Below, piece after piece: positions 35,456 through 44,914 of a DNA stretch of 64,000 nt. Source of the stretch: Flexithrix dorotheae DSM 6795 (GTDB lineage: Bacteria > Bacteroidota > Bacteroidia > Cytophagales > Flammeovirgaceae). Position 1 is the stretch's first letter. Each line of letters begins with the position of its first letter. The notes beneath the pieces were generated by a model that was not told the origin of the DNA, ran no database searches, and was given only the letters and a program-made list of their open reading frames with translations. The DNA is taken from positions 124,427 to 188,426 of the forward strand of contig NZ_KB903432.1 of NCBI RefSeq assembly GCF_000379765.1, in the 5' to 3' direction. The position numbers and the translations under genes are program-made.

Positions 35456-35881
35456 ATGGCACTACGTCTACATTTTGGAATTATAGCCCTTTTATTAATT
35501 TGTTTGGGTAATGCGGTTTCTGCACAGGAAAATACTTTTGCAAGTAATAAAAAAACTGATGGTTTCAAACCGAAGCAAACCTTAAATAAAAGCTTTGCCA
35601 ATTCAGCGTGGTTAGTCAATTATTCGGAAATTAAAAGGAATATTGCCTATCCGGAAGCGTGTCGAAAAATGGGAATCGAAGGAACAGTAATATTAGCTGT
35701 TTTTATTTCTGCAGATGGACGTTTGAAAGAGCGAAAAGTCGTAAAATCTCCCCATCAAAAAATGAGTGAGGAATGTCTAAGACAAGTAAAATACATGCAC
35801 TTGTTGCCTGCAAAGGATATACATGGCAATACTTATGACTCCTGGATTTATATTCCTGTGAAGTTCCATTTAGCCTTCTAA
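35456..35881 (+). CDS. Secreted TonB C-terminal-domain protein
   Basis: This 141-residue protein has a Sec signal peptide ending in VSAQ (about residue 23) and a TonB_C-like domain over residues about 55-138 (IAYPEACRKMGIEGTVILAVFISADGRLKERKVVKSP ... YIPVKFHL). It lacks the inner-membrane anchor and Pro-rich stalk of a full TonB, so it is unlikely to energise receptors by itself; short periplasmic TonB_C proteins are common in Bacteroidota and may act as adaptors. A strong terminator follows the gene. Confidence 0.8.
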   Translation: MALRLHFGIIALLLICLGNAVSAQENTFASNKKTDGFKPKQTLNKSFANSAWLVNYSEIKRNIAYPEACRKMGIEGTVILAVFISADGRLKERKVVKSPHQKMSEECLRQVKYMHLLPAKDIHGNTYDSWIYIPVKFHLAF

Positions 35882-35931
35882 ACAAAACATCAATTGTCAA
35901 CCTAAAAAAGGAAAATATAAAGTTAAAAACC

Positions 35932-35965
35932 CAACTCTCAAAATTATGGGAGTTGCTTATTTTTT
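35932..35965 (+). terminator. Rho-independent terminator after TonB_C gene
   Basis: CAACTCTC (35932-35939) pairs with GGGAGTTG (35948-35955), one G-U pair, with an 8-base AT loop; it is followed by C, then TTATTTTTT. It lies 50 bases after the TonB_C gene stop and just before the end of the convergent phosphatase gene. Confidence 0.8.
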
Positions 35966-35978
35966 GTGGTAAAGAAAA

Positions 35979-38525
35979 TTATAATCGGATACCCAAAAAT
36001 GTGATATCATCACGTTGATCGGCCCCGGTCTGATGTTCATCTAATTCTCTTTCAAAATGTAATTTCTGTTCGTAAGTTGGACGTTTGGCATATCTTTCAA
36101 TTAATGAACTTAGTCGTTTCGTACCAAATCGTCTTCTTTTATTATTAGCGGCATCGATGATACCATCTGTGGTGAGGTAAATCATCTCGCCTTTTTCTAC
36201 TTCAAGTTGATGTACATTAAAAGTGTGATCAGCCTCTTTTTGCCAACCACCAATAGATTTTCTATCCGGAGAAAGTTTAGTGATTTTCCCCTCATTTGAG
36301 CGGTGGAATAAGGGACATTTGGCACCGCTAAATTTTAAATCAATTTTTCCATTACCCAAATCTTCCAGGCAACAAAGCCCTACGTCCATCCCATCTACAT
36401 TATTGGAATCTCTTTGTTTTAAGGCTTCTCTTACACTGTAGTGAAGGGTTTCCAATATTTTTTCTGGGGAATAAATATCCTTTTTATTTACAATCTGATT
36501 AAGCAGTGTATTCCCAATCATGGACATAAATGCTCCAGGAACACCATGCCCGGTACAATCAACAGCAGCAATAAAAGATTTATTTTCCACTTTGCTAAAC
36601 CAGTAGAAATCACCAGAAACCATATCTTTTGGTTTGTAAATCACAAAATGACTATCAAACACATCATCCAGAGTAGTTTCTGCCGGAAGAATGGCATTTT
36701 GAATTCTCTCCGCATATTTGATACTATCAGTAAGCCGGGAGTTTTTGTCTTCTAGCTCAGAATAGGCAGATTCAAGGTTTTGGTTTTGCTCTTTTACTTT
36801 ATTCTCACTTTCTTTTAGCTTGGAAATTGCCTTTTTTAATACAACTTCACTACTTGAAAGCTTTTTATTTAATTCTTCCAGCTCCAATTGTCTTTGCTTC
36901 ATGGCTTCCTGGGTGGCTTCCAGCTCTTCCATATTTTGCCTCAATTCCTCTTCACTCGACTGGAGTTCCTCATTTTTTTCTTTAATTTCCTGAGCCTGAT
37001 GGGTTAGCTTTTTATTGGCCTTATTTCTTTGAACAAAACCATATAAAATAATCAGGACTACAAAGCCGGTTCCTATGATAATACCAATGAATATTTTTTG
37101 AGTTCTTTGTTCTTCTAAAAGCACCTGGTCCTGAAGCTTTTTTTCCGTTTCCAACAATTCAAATGCTTTTTGTCTTTCTTTTTCCTGCAATTCTTTCTCC
37201 CGGAGAGCGGCTTCCTGCAAAACTTTTTCCTGTTGAAGCGAGATCAATTCCTGGTCGCTTTTTTGTTTTTCCAACTGTTGGTTGGCTATTTGAAGTGCCT
37301 GCTGCACTCTCTTTTTTTCCAGCGCCTGATTGGCCAGTCTGGTTTCCTGTAATTCCTTCTCCCTGGTTACAAGGGCCAGTTGTTGTTTTTGAAGTTCAAG
37401 TTCTTTAGCTTTTTTCTCCGCTTCAAGTTCTGCCTGTTTTAAAGCAAGTTCCTGCTCTCTTTTTTTGCTGATAGATTCTTTTATCAGGTTTTCATTTTTT
37501 TCTGCCTCAATTTGTTTGGCAATAAACTGTTTTCTTTCCTCTTCTGCAGCCGCATCCAATTCATCATTTAATTTAATGTGATTTTTATATGCTTTTTGAG
37601 AGGCAAGAAAATCCCCTTCTGCATTGTATATCTCAGAAAGAATTTTATAACTGTCAACTAAGGTTTCTTTAGAGTTTATAGCTTCTCCAATTTCGATGGC
37701 TTCTTCAATTTCCAATTGGGCCTGAGGGTTATTTCCATTTAAATAATGAAGTGCACCCAAGTAATTGTAAACCTCTGCCTGACGAACAGAATCATTTTGA
37801 GCTTTATAAATTTGTAAGGCCTCCTGGTAACTTCGAATGGCTTCAGCAGTATTTCCTAAGAATAAATAGGAACTTGCTAAATTAATTTTAAAGGCTCCTT
37901 TCTGTTGGGAAAGAGGAAGGTTTTCTTCCTGATTAACTTGCTCCTGGTTAATTTCAAGGGCTTTGGTGAATTGAACCTTTGCTTCTTCTAGTTTATTCTC
38001 CTTTTTATACAAATACCCAAGGTTATTATGAGCTTTTGCAATTGCCAATTTATTATCAGAAAGTTGATTTTCATTTAAAATTTTTTCGTAATTCTTGATG
38101 GCCTCACCTACATTTCCATCTTCCAGTTGGAGGTCAGCAATTTTCTGGGTAAAAGTGTTTTGCTGGTTTTTACTATTATTTTTAATGGCCAGAGCTAATC
38201 CTTTGTTAAAGTTTTCAAGCGCCTTTTCATGTTGGCTTAATTTAACATAATTATCTCCAACTAAATCATAAATTTTCATATCTTCCTGAAAATTAACATG
38301 GTTCCCTTCTGTAGAAAAGGATTGCAAAAAGTAATCATTAGCTTTTTCCAGGGCTCCATCCAGTTGGAAATTATAGGCGATAAGTCGTGCTATTTTTGAT
38401 TTCTCCTGAGTGGTTTCTGCATTGGAATAATTTTCCATCAAATCAGGTAAAGATTGTGCATTTACCTGAACAATAGAAAAGATTAAACTAAGTAAGCTTA
38501 AGATTCCGATTTTATAATAATTCAT
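35979..38525 (-). CDS. TPR-coiled-coil SpoIIE-type protein phosphatase, membrane-bound
   Basis: This 848-residue protein has a signal peptide (residues 1-23), TPR repeats at about 60-320, a long Glu/Gln/Lys-rich coiled coil (about 325-475), one membrane helix (about 478-500), a second coiled coil to about 610, and a SpoIIE-type PP2C Ser/Thr phosphatase domain to the C-terminus, with GDFYWF and D-C-T-G-H-G motifs carrying the Mn/Mg-binding Asp. The TPRs are predicted periplasmic and the phosphatase cytoplasmic, a signal-transducing layout. Possible targets are anti-sigma or anti-anti-sigma factors; none is nearby. It follows the TonB receptor gene by 59 bases on the same strand. Confidence 0.9.
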   Translation of the reverse strand: MNYYKIGILSLLSLIFSIVQVNAQSLPDLMENYSNAETTQEKSKIARLIAYNFQLDGALEKANDYFLQSFSTEGNHVNFQEDMKIYDLVGDNYVKLSQHEKALENFNKGLALAIKNNSKNQQNTFTQKIADLQLEDGNVGEAIKNYEKILNENQLSDNKLAIAKAHNNLGYLYKKENKLEEAKVQFTKALEINQEQVNQEENLPLSQQKGAFKINLASSYLFLGNTAEAIRSYQEALQIYKAQNDSVRQAEVYNYLGALHYLNGNNPQAQLEIEEAIEIGEAINSKETLVDSYKILSEIYNAEGDFLASQKAYKNHIKLNDELDAAAEEERKQFIAKQIEAEKNENLIKESISKKREQELALKQAELEAEKKAKELELQKQQLALVTREKELQETRLANQALEKKRVQQALQIANQQLEKQKSDQELISLQQEKVLQEAALREKELQEKERQKAFELLETEKKLQDQVLLEEQRTQKIFIGIIIGTGFVVLIILYGFVQRNKANKKLTHQAQEIKEKNEELQSSEEELRQNMEELEATQEAMKQRQLELEELNKKLSSSEVVLKKAISKLKESENKVKEQNQNLESAYSELEDKNSRLTDSIKYAERIQNAILPAETTLDDVFDSHFVIYKPKDMVSGDFYWFSKVENKSFIAAVDCTGHGVPGAFMSMIGNTLLNQIVNKKDIYSPEKILETLHYSVREALKQRDSNNVDGMDVGLCCLEDLGNGKIDLKFSGAKCPLFHRSNEGKITKLSPDRKSIGGWQKEADHTFNVHQLEVEKGEMIYLTTDGIIDAANNKRRRFGTKRLSSLIERYAKRPTYEQKLHFERELDEHQTGADQRDDITFLGIRL

Positions 38526-38584
38526 CTTATGACTGAATTTTTTATTTTAATTTTTTTAAACCTTATATTTTTTATGAACTAGGG

Positions 38585-40924
38585 TTATTTCAACTCAAAG
38601 TTTAATCCGAAATAGTAGGCTTGTTTTATAGGATCGGTATTATAATATTCTGGAAGATCAGAATTGGAGAGATCCCTTACTGAAGCAAAAAATGACACTT
38701 GTCGGTTTATATCGTAGGCAACTTTTGCATTTAATACAATTCTGTCTCCTGTTTCATATTGGTTTCTTATTCCATTTGGCTCATAGGATTGATTTCCCAT
38801 AAAATACGCATTCAGATTAACTGAAAGGTTTTTCATCGGTCTGTAATTCAAGTAAAATCCACCGAACCACCCCGGAGTAGCAAGGTTTTCATTATCTTCT
38901 GTATTCTCAAAATGGGTATCCTGAGGTTTATCAGCAAAGAAAGACTGGTAAGCCTGAGTTGAAAAATATGGAGAATAGTCATTAATTGTAGTTTTTTGGA
39001 AAGTTGCAAAAGGTCTTAGCCAAAAGTTTTTTCCTGTGTAGGTTAATGAAAAGGTAGTTCCAATCTGCTCTGCAGTCATGGGCAAACTTCTAAATTTTTG
39101 GTTTACAGCTGCAAATGGTACGGAATAGGAAAGGTCTAACACAATATCTTCTTTTATAGAGGCTCTATGGTTTGACAATAACCCTCTAAAAATTTCCAAA
39201 TCCAAGGATAATTTTTCTTTGATTTTAGCGCGGGCACCTACTTCAAAAATGGTTTGACTTATAGGAACTAAATCCTTGTTTCCACTGGTAATATTAAAAG
39301 CCGGCACATAATTTCCCCCTCCAATGTCAACTGAAGTAGGTTCAACCAGATTAACCTGAGAATCTATAATTGATTGACTTGAGTTTGCTTTGGCTACGTT
39401 TGCCCGAAGAATTACATTAGTATTTAACTTAAATGTGGAAGAAAAATGGTATGAGTAAAAAATGTCTTTATTCAGGTTAGAAAACTGGTCGGCTCTAATA
39501 GAACTTACAAACCTTAGTTTATCATTCAATAATCTATAATCTCCCCTTAGTGCAAATGCAGGATTATCAATCTTAGAACCAGGAGAAATAATGCTAAAAG
39601 GTGGAACAAAAGTTCTGGCCATTGCCAGTTCCAAACCCGATTCGAAGGGGAGGGAAGGATCAAGATTGCCTGTTACTGCATTTACTGTTTTATCAAAGGA
39701 ATCCAGAATTCTGCTGTCATCTACATCGTGACTATACTGAGCTAAACGATAACTAAATGAAGGCGTTAAAGTCAGGTTTTTCAGTACTTGAACGGGATAT
39801 TCTACATCCAGATCTAAAAAATCAAAATCATAAGTATAAATTATTCCTTTGATAGGATCCTGAGTTCCCTTTTGATAAGAGGCTTTTATTCTTCCATTAA
39901 AAATTCTGGTCTCGGTATCCATATACCAAGACTCAGAGGACATTTTTGTGATAGGGGTGGAAAAATTCGGGTAAATTACTTTATTAGAAAAAGTATTTTC
40001 ATATCCGGATTTAAGGGAAAAAGAAACAGCCTTCACAGGTTTATATTCCATAAAAGCATTTACTCCCTTTTTATCAAGGGATACGTGGCTGTTTTGAAAT
40101 ATTTGATCGGCTCCCTGCTGGCTGGAAATAATTCCACTGAAATAATTAAGCTCATTCGCGGCTACGTATTGGGAATCGCCTCTTGAGAAATATAAATCAT
40201 GGGTCCTTTCCCTGTACTCCCTGTTCCCAGAAACAATCACGGAAAATTTTTCGTTTGCCTGATAACCAACAGCCATATTGGCAATGGTAGAATTAAATGA
40301 ACCCATTTGCACATTGGCATTGGCAAACAAGCCATCCTTTTTGGTTTTGTTGGTAATAATATTAATTACACCAGTTACTGCATTTGGTCCAAACATGGAA
40401 GCCGCAGGTCCTCTGACTACCTCTATTCTTTCAATGTCATTTAATCCAATGGGGAAGGCTTCCCAAAATGTATTTCCCTGCAAATAATTATATACAGGTC
40501 GTCCATCAATCATTACCAGAGATAATTTATTTAATCCATTTAACGCCCCCTCCGTTCCGTGTTTGGGCAACCAGTCCATTCCTCTAATTTGGATATTGTA
40601 AACACCATTGGTCATTTGCCTCACAATAACCCCTGGAACAAGTCTCATTGCTTCCATCACATTGGTTACTCCTGAAGCTTTAATTTCCTCTTTAGTTAAT
40701 ACTGAGGCTGATAGAGGGGCTTCAAAAAGACTTTCTGCTTTTTTTGAGGCGGAGACAATTTCCTGATCGTAGTTGGTTTTCCTTGGAATTTCAAGCAATT
40801 CATTCACATCTATCTGATAGGTGGGAACTTCTTTTTTTGATTCCTGGAAATTTTGTGAAAATGCAAAGTTTAGCTGGATTAGCAACACAATGGTAAAATA
40901 CCTTCTCATATCTTTAGTTTTCAA
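38585..40924 (-). CDS. TonB-dependent outer-membrane receptor
   Basis: This 779-residue receptor has a signal peptide ending in AFSQ (about residue 24), no carboxypeptidase-like N-domain, a plug domain at about 60-190 (ASVLTKEEIKASGVTNVMEAMRLVPGV ... IERIEVVRGPAASMFGPNAVTGVINIIT), and a 22-strand-type barrel ending FGLNFELK. It imports an unidentified ligand (iron chelate, vitamin or small carbohydrate are the usual options). No SusD gene is adjacent, so it is not a SusCD glycan importer. An alternative ATG lies five codons in. It probably forms an operon with the downstream SpoIIE phosphatase. Confidence 0.92.
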   Translation of the reverse strand: MKTKDMRRYFTIVLLIQLNFAFSQNFQESKKEVPTYQIDVNELLEIPRKTNYDQEIVSASKKAESLFEAPLSASVLTKEEIKASGVTNVMEAMRLVPGVIVRQMTNGVYNIQIRGMDWLPKHGTEGALNGLNKLSLVMIDGRPVYNYLQGNTFWEAFPIGLNDIERIEVVRGPAASMFGPNAVTGVINIITNKTKKDGLFANANVQMGSFNSTIANMAVGYQANEKFSVIVSGNREYRERTHDLYFSRGDSQYVAANELNYFSGIISSQQGADQIFQNSHVSLDKKGVNAFMEYKPVKAVSFSLKSGYENTFSNKVIYPNFSTPITKMSSESWYMDTETRIFNGRIKASYQKGTQDPIKGIIYTYDFDFLDLDVEYPVQVLKNLTLTPSFSYRLAQYSHDVDDSRILDSFDKTVNAVTGNLDPSLPFESGLELAMARTFVPPFSIISPGSKIDNPAFALRGDYRLLNDKLRFVSSIRADQFSNLNKDIFYSYHFSSTFKLNTNVILRANVAKANSSQSIIDSQVNLVEPTSVDIGGGNYVPAFNITSGNKDLVPISQTIFEVGARAKIKEKLSLDLEIFRGLLSNHRASIKEDIVLDLSYSVPFAAVNQKFRSLPMTAEQIGTTFSLTYTGKNFWLRPFATFQKTTINDYSPYFSTQAYQSFFADKPQDTHFENTEDNENLATPGWFGGFYLNYRPMKNLSVNLNAYFMGNQSYEPNGIRNQYETGDRIVLNAKVAYDINRQVSFFASVRDLSNSDLPEYYNTDPIKQAYYFGLNFELK

Positions 40925-41312
40925 AATATTTTTTGGAAATCCGAAAAAACTAATTTTAAATTGACGTAAAAAATTTCAATGAGTCCTTGCTTCAAATGCT
41001 AAAAATGACACATTGTTGGGTTCGTACATCCAATATTTCAACTATTTTCAAATCGAAAAACTGAATTAGTTTTTGGTTAGGGTAGGGGCTTTTGCCACAA
41101 AAATTATATAGGAATAATCCTACTTGTTATCCCCTTAAAACAAGTCGTTAACTAAATTATTGTTGGTTTCAGGCTAAATATTACAGATGTGATTAATCCA
41201 GAATTCGAAAGGGAAGAATGGTTATTTGTATTAAATAAATAAATGTTTTTTACCAGAAAAGAGAGGTGTATTTCAATTTGGAGTTTTGTTATGTAGAGAT
41301 CAAAAAGCAGGT
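40925..41312. other. Intergenic region, no gene seen
   Basis: This roughly 390-base AT-rich spacer lies upstream of the minus-strand receptor gene and should hold its promoter. I see no ORF of note, no exact Bacteroidota -7 box on the minus strand, and no structured element apart from the terminator at its right end. Confidence 0.4.
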
Positions 41313-41355
41313 TATAAAAAAGGTCAGTTGAAATTCACGAAATTCAACTGACCTT
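41313..41355 (-). terminator. Strong intrinsic terminator after GH9 gene
   Basis: AAGGTCAGTTGAA (41320-41332) and TTCAACTGACCTT (41343-41355) form a perfect 13-base stem with a 10-base loop. Read on the minus strand the hairpin runs straight into TTTTTTATA, the classic rho-independent form, 41 bases past the GH9 stop codon. Confidence 0.88.
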
Positions 41356-41396
41356 ACTTTAAAATTTGAGAAATACCCTAAAAACCATACATTGTT

Positions 41397-43886
41397 TTAA
41401 TTTTTTACTAATTCTCTTACTGCCAGCCCTAAAAACATAAAGTTACTGGCTCCTCCTCCCATTACATATTCGGATTGTTGCCAGAAAAAGGGCCATTTTT
41501 TTAATTCGGGTAAGTCAGGCCGAATTAGTCCGGTACCAGACCCAACACCACCTGGGATAAATCCCCAATCACCCCTGTTAATACCATAAGCTGTTTCCAA
41601 AGAATTTGCTCCAACTCCCGAAGCATAGGAGACTGTGTTTTCACCCGGATGATTCCCCAATATAAAATTAAATGCATTATAAACATTTTCTTTGGGGAAA
41701 ATGTCCGGCCAGCCCTGGTGTAAGAAGTAGTATTGAAATCCCAGCCGCTGAATGTCCCAGCCGCTTCCCCAGATATAAGGTGTATAGGGAATACCAAAAG
41801 GATTCTCTTTGTTTTGTTTGGCTACTACTTCAGTGAATTCTGCAGCTGAAGCTGCCATCATTTTTGAAAATTTCTTGTCATTCAAAAGGGGAATAACTCG
41901 TCCTAAAACCCAACCTGACCTGGAAAAATTCTTTTTGAAATTATCGCTATTTTCAATTATAACTTTTTTATAAGCTTCTTTTTTGGTGGTGAGATACAAC
42001 TCTGAAACAGCGAGCAATTTATTATTTCGGGCTCTTCTTGTGGTATCATCTTTTAAGTTTTCCCATAAGGCTTCAGCTGCCTCCAGGCATTCTGAGGAAA
42101 GTTTAGGATTAAAATCTTTCAAAACCCTTGAGGCAGCAGCAAGTCCCTTAACCACGTGCAACTCTCTGGAAGGATTTTCTTCAGTGAAAACAAGGCGATC
42201 ATCCCGAACCCCTGATTCGTGGGCAGTAACTTCTTTTTCCCCAAGGTTAGGATTATACTTTCTGTTGTCAGTCATGACAGAACCATCTCCCAACAGCACG
42301 TACTGTCTTAAATCCGGGCAAATTATGCCCCTATACAAGCGTCCTAAATTCTGATAACTCCCAAGTACAGTCAATATTCCGTGTTCAATTTGCTGTAACA
42401 TATCTGGTTTGCCATCGGGCTGATGCAGTTCTACAATTTTATTGGTTTGGTCAATCAATGTTTCATCATAAGTTTCCCTGAATTGCTCGTAGGCAAGTGA
42501 TAAAATATAAACTGTCCCTATTTGTGATTCTACCCTTAAATCGTAATCTCCTGCATCGTGCCAGCCTCCTACATTTAATCCGGGAACCTGTTCATAAGGT
42601 TTGTATTTGGTTAAAGTGGAGGAACCCTGAATATATCCGTCAAAATGGTTATGGTCCGTGGGGGCCATTAAAGCATCATCCATATGGCAGAGTCCATGCC
42701 ACACCCTGTAGCGGTCATTTACACGCATATGGCACATCTGCACAGGCAGGAAATATTCTAACGTTGGTTGCCAAACATGTCTCTCATAAATGTCAGTTCC
42801 AATTTTAAAAGGTTGGCTTTTGTAAGCGCCATATTTAATTTGGTATATTCCTGGGGTCTTGATTTCATCAAAATTAAACTGATAATAATTGTATCTTAAA
42901 TATGGACCCCAAAGCTGGGCATCACTGGTTTTGATGACTTCAGGCTTATCATCCGACATTTTTAGCAACTCAAAATTAGCCACTTCAGTTTCGTGCTTAT
43001 CCAGTTCAACTACTGCCATTTTTGGTTGGGATGGATGATAACCCAATTGCGATAAATGAATTACTGGCTGCGATTTAAAATTAGGGATTGCATTCGGTGT
43101 AATTTTCCACTGGATGGCATTTTTCGTTTTTCCATCAGGAAAAGCGGTTCTTACATTATACCAACCATTATTGTGTTGGGCTCTTCCATCCAGAAGCTCG
43201 AGTTCTCCATCAAGGGTTTCTATCACCAAGCGCTGTGTTTCCAATTCCGGAGCAATCACAAGTTTTTTTCCGGTAGCTAAAGGGGTATTTTGAAAAACAC
43301 CATCAGTATCAGGATACATTGGCCCGTTCAATTGTCTTGGAAAAATCCCTGTTTTTTCATCCAGAATATAAGATTTTCCATATAATAAGCCGGGAAACAA
43401 TTCCAGATTAAAGCCAACTTTTCCTATCCATTCTTTAGGTAAAGGCTTTTCCAAATCTACTGAAATTAAAATAGCTGCCCCTTCCGTGCTTACCCGAATA
43501 TCATAGCTAAATTCTAAATCAGGATAATCCACAGGGTTAAAACCTTTGCGGTTTTTGGATTCATCAGGGTAAGATAAATTGACAGAGATCTCACTGGTTT
43601 CCGTATTGACTTCACGGCCATTCATTTTAGGAACGGGCTGCCATTGCCCTGGGGTAGCTTCCAGTCTTACATCTCCATTGGCGGCTACTCTGGTTCCATT
43701 CTGGATAATGGTGACTCCGCCCTGATGGCCTTCAGGATAAAAATCGTGAAAAGCCATTACATTTACTCCTTGTTTTTCAAAATATTCCTGTTCATTGAGT
43801 ATAAATCCCTCATGCTGTTGGCCTGATGCAATAAAGGCAATACCCAGGCTAATGATTAATGATATTATTTTTAAAGGTGATTTCAT
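41397..43886 (-). CDS. Glycoside hydrolase family 9-like secreted enzyme
   Basis: This 829-residue secreted protein has a signal peptide ending near SGQ (about residue 24), about 250 residues of beta-rich N-terminal sequence, a CelD_N-like immunoglobulin domain (about 275-370), and a GH9 alpha/alpha barrel. Catalytic features include the GGWHDAGDY motif with D444 and D447 (usual base and helper Asp) and E806 in QQSEYVMGG as probable acid. The family's conserved active-site His (P-H-x-R) is replaced: the region reads AYGINRG. It may be a divergent endoglucanase or exo-glycosidase rather than a cellulase. I chose the ATG at 43886 because it gives a better signal peptide than one seven codons upstream. 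Confidence 0.85.
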   Translation of the reverse strand: MKSPLKIISLIISLGIAFIASGQQHEGFILNEQEYFEKQGVNVMAFHDFYPEGHQGGVTIIQNGTRVAANGDVRLEATPGQWQPVPKMNGREVNTETSEISVNLSYPDESKNRKGFNPVDYPDLEFSYDIRVSTEGAAILISVDLEKPLPKEWIGKVGFNLELFPGLLYGKSYILDEKTGIFPRQLNGPMYPDTDGVFQNTPLATGKKLVIAPELETQRLVIETLDGELELLDGRAQHNNGWYNVRTAFPDGKTKNAIQWKITPNAIPNFKSQPVIHLSQLGYHPSQPKMAVVELDKHETEVANFELLKMSDDKPEVIKTSDAQLWGPYLRYNYYQFNFDEIKTPGIYQIKYGAYKSQPFKIGTDIYERHVWQPTLEYFLPVQMCHMRVNDRYRVWHGLCHMDDALMAPTDHNHFDGYIQGSSTLTKYKPYEQVPGLNVGGWHDAGDYDLRVESQIGTVYILSLAYEQFRETYDETLIDQTNKIVELHQPDGKPDMLQQIEHGILTVLGSYQNLGRLYRGIICPDLRQYVLLGDGSVMTDNRKYNPNLGEKEVTAHESGVRDDRLVFTEENPSRELHVVKGLAAASRVLKDFNPKLSSECLEAAEALWENLKDDTTRRARNNKLLAVSELYLTTKKEAYKKVIIENSDNFKKNFSRSGWVLGRVIPLLNDKKFSKMMAASAAEFTEVVAKQNKENPFGIPYTPYIWGSGWDIQRLGFQYYFLHQGWPDIFPKENVYNAFNFILGNHPGENTVSYASGVGANSLETAYGINRGDWGFIPGGVGSGTGLIRPDLPELKKWPFFWQQSEYVMGGGASNFMFLGLAVRELVKN

Positions 43887-44270
43887 TTTCAAAATAATTA
43901 AATGCAAATAGATAAAAATTGATTTTTACTGTTTCAATTAAGGCTATGAAGAAAGGACCTTTATCTGGAATAAAACAGCATAATATTCAGTTGAAATGGG
44001 AATATTTGGATCTGAATTGAGATGATTATATTATTAATTTTACAGTTTGTACCGGATTAACCTGGATATTTTATCCAAATATTTTTTTGATGACAAATTG
44101 TACATCATTTTTTAACAAAACCTTCATATTTAATGATTTTGTGCCCTGAGGCTATCATAAAGCCCTAAAATATAATTGGTAATGGCAAATCTGCATTTCT
44201 GGTCTGCTAAACTTTCTTTTTCAATTCTTATACTTGAGCATTAATCGAGCATAAAACATTATTGAGGGAA
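43887..44270. other. Divergent intergenic region, no gene seen
   Basis: This 384-base AT-rich stretch separates the divergent GH9 and methyltransferase genes and should carry both promoters. I found no well-spaced Bacteroidota promoter pair and no strong hairpin; a GH9-controlling operator may be here but is not recognisable. Confidence 0.4.
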
Positions 44271-44906
44271 ATGAATCAATTGAAAAGCACCTCCCAATTT
44301 GACAGGATTAAAGACTGGTATGTATTTCAATCCAGAATTTATGACCTAACCAGATGGACTTTTTTATTTGGAAGGGAAAAAATTATTAAACTTCTTCCAT
44401 TCACCAAAAATCAGGAGTTTAGTGTGCTGGAAGTGGGATGTGGTACAGGAACTACTTTAAAATATTTGGCAGACCGATTTCCTAAGGCCAGATTGACTGG
44501 CTATGATTTATCAGGTGATATGTTGAATGTAGCTGAAGCCAAGCTAGATAAATATGGAGAAAGAATTGAATTGCGCAATGAAGCATACCCTCCAGGAAGG
44601 GTTTTAAGTGAAAAATATGATCTGGTTCTTTTTTCATACTGCCTTTCCATGATAAATCCTGGGTTTGATGTATTACTGGACCAGGCCAATTCCGATCTGA
44701 AGGAAAACGGAATTTTGGCCCTGGTAGATTTCCATAATACTGATTATGTCTTCTATAAAAATTTTATGGATGAGAACCATGTTACCCTGGAAGCACAATT
44801 ACTGCCTGCCCTTGAAAAAAGATTTGTGCCCAAAACCGTAAAAATTAAAAAAGGTTTATTGGGTATTTGGCGTTATCTGCTTTTTGTAGGTGAAAAATCG
44901 AATTAA
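44271..44906 (+). CDS. SAM-dependent methyltransferase, BtaB-like
   Basis: This 211-residue class I methyltransferase has motif I VLEVGCGTGTTL, and TGYDLSGDML as motif II. The N-terminal stretch FQSRIYDLTRWTFLFGREKII closely resembles the RHIYDLTRKYYLLGRD segment of BtaB, the N-methyltransferase of betaine lipid (DGTS) synthesis. BtaA, its usual partner, is not in the window, so the substrate remains uncertain. The ATG at 44271 is preferred to a TTG three codons upstream. Its stop lies only 8 bases from the end of the convergent SulP gene. Confidence 0.85.
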   Translation: MNQLKSTSQFDRIKDWYVFQSRIYDLTRWTFLFGREKIIKLLPFTKNQEFSVLEVGCGTGTTLKYLADRFPKARLTGYDLSGDMLNVAEAKLDKYGERIELRNEAYPPGRVLSEKYDLVLFSYCLSMINPGFDVLLDQANSDLKENGILALVDFHNTDYVFYKNFMDENHVTLEAQLLPALEKRFVPKTVKIKKGLLGIWRYLLFVGEKSN

Positions 44907-44914
44907 TTTAGTTA

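Noticed and set aside
38585-40924. SusC-type glycan importer
   Set aside because: No SusD gene is adjacent and the receptor lacks the carboxypeptidase-like N-terminal domain usual in SusC proteins.
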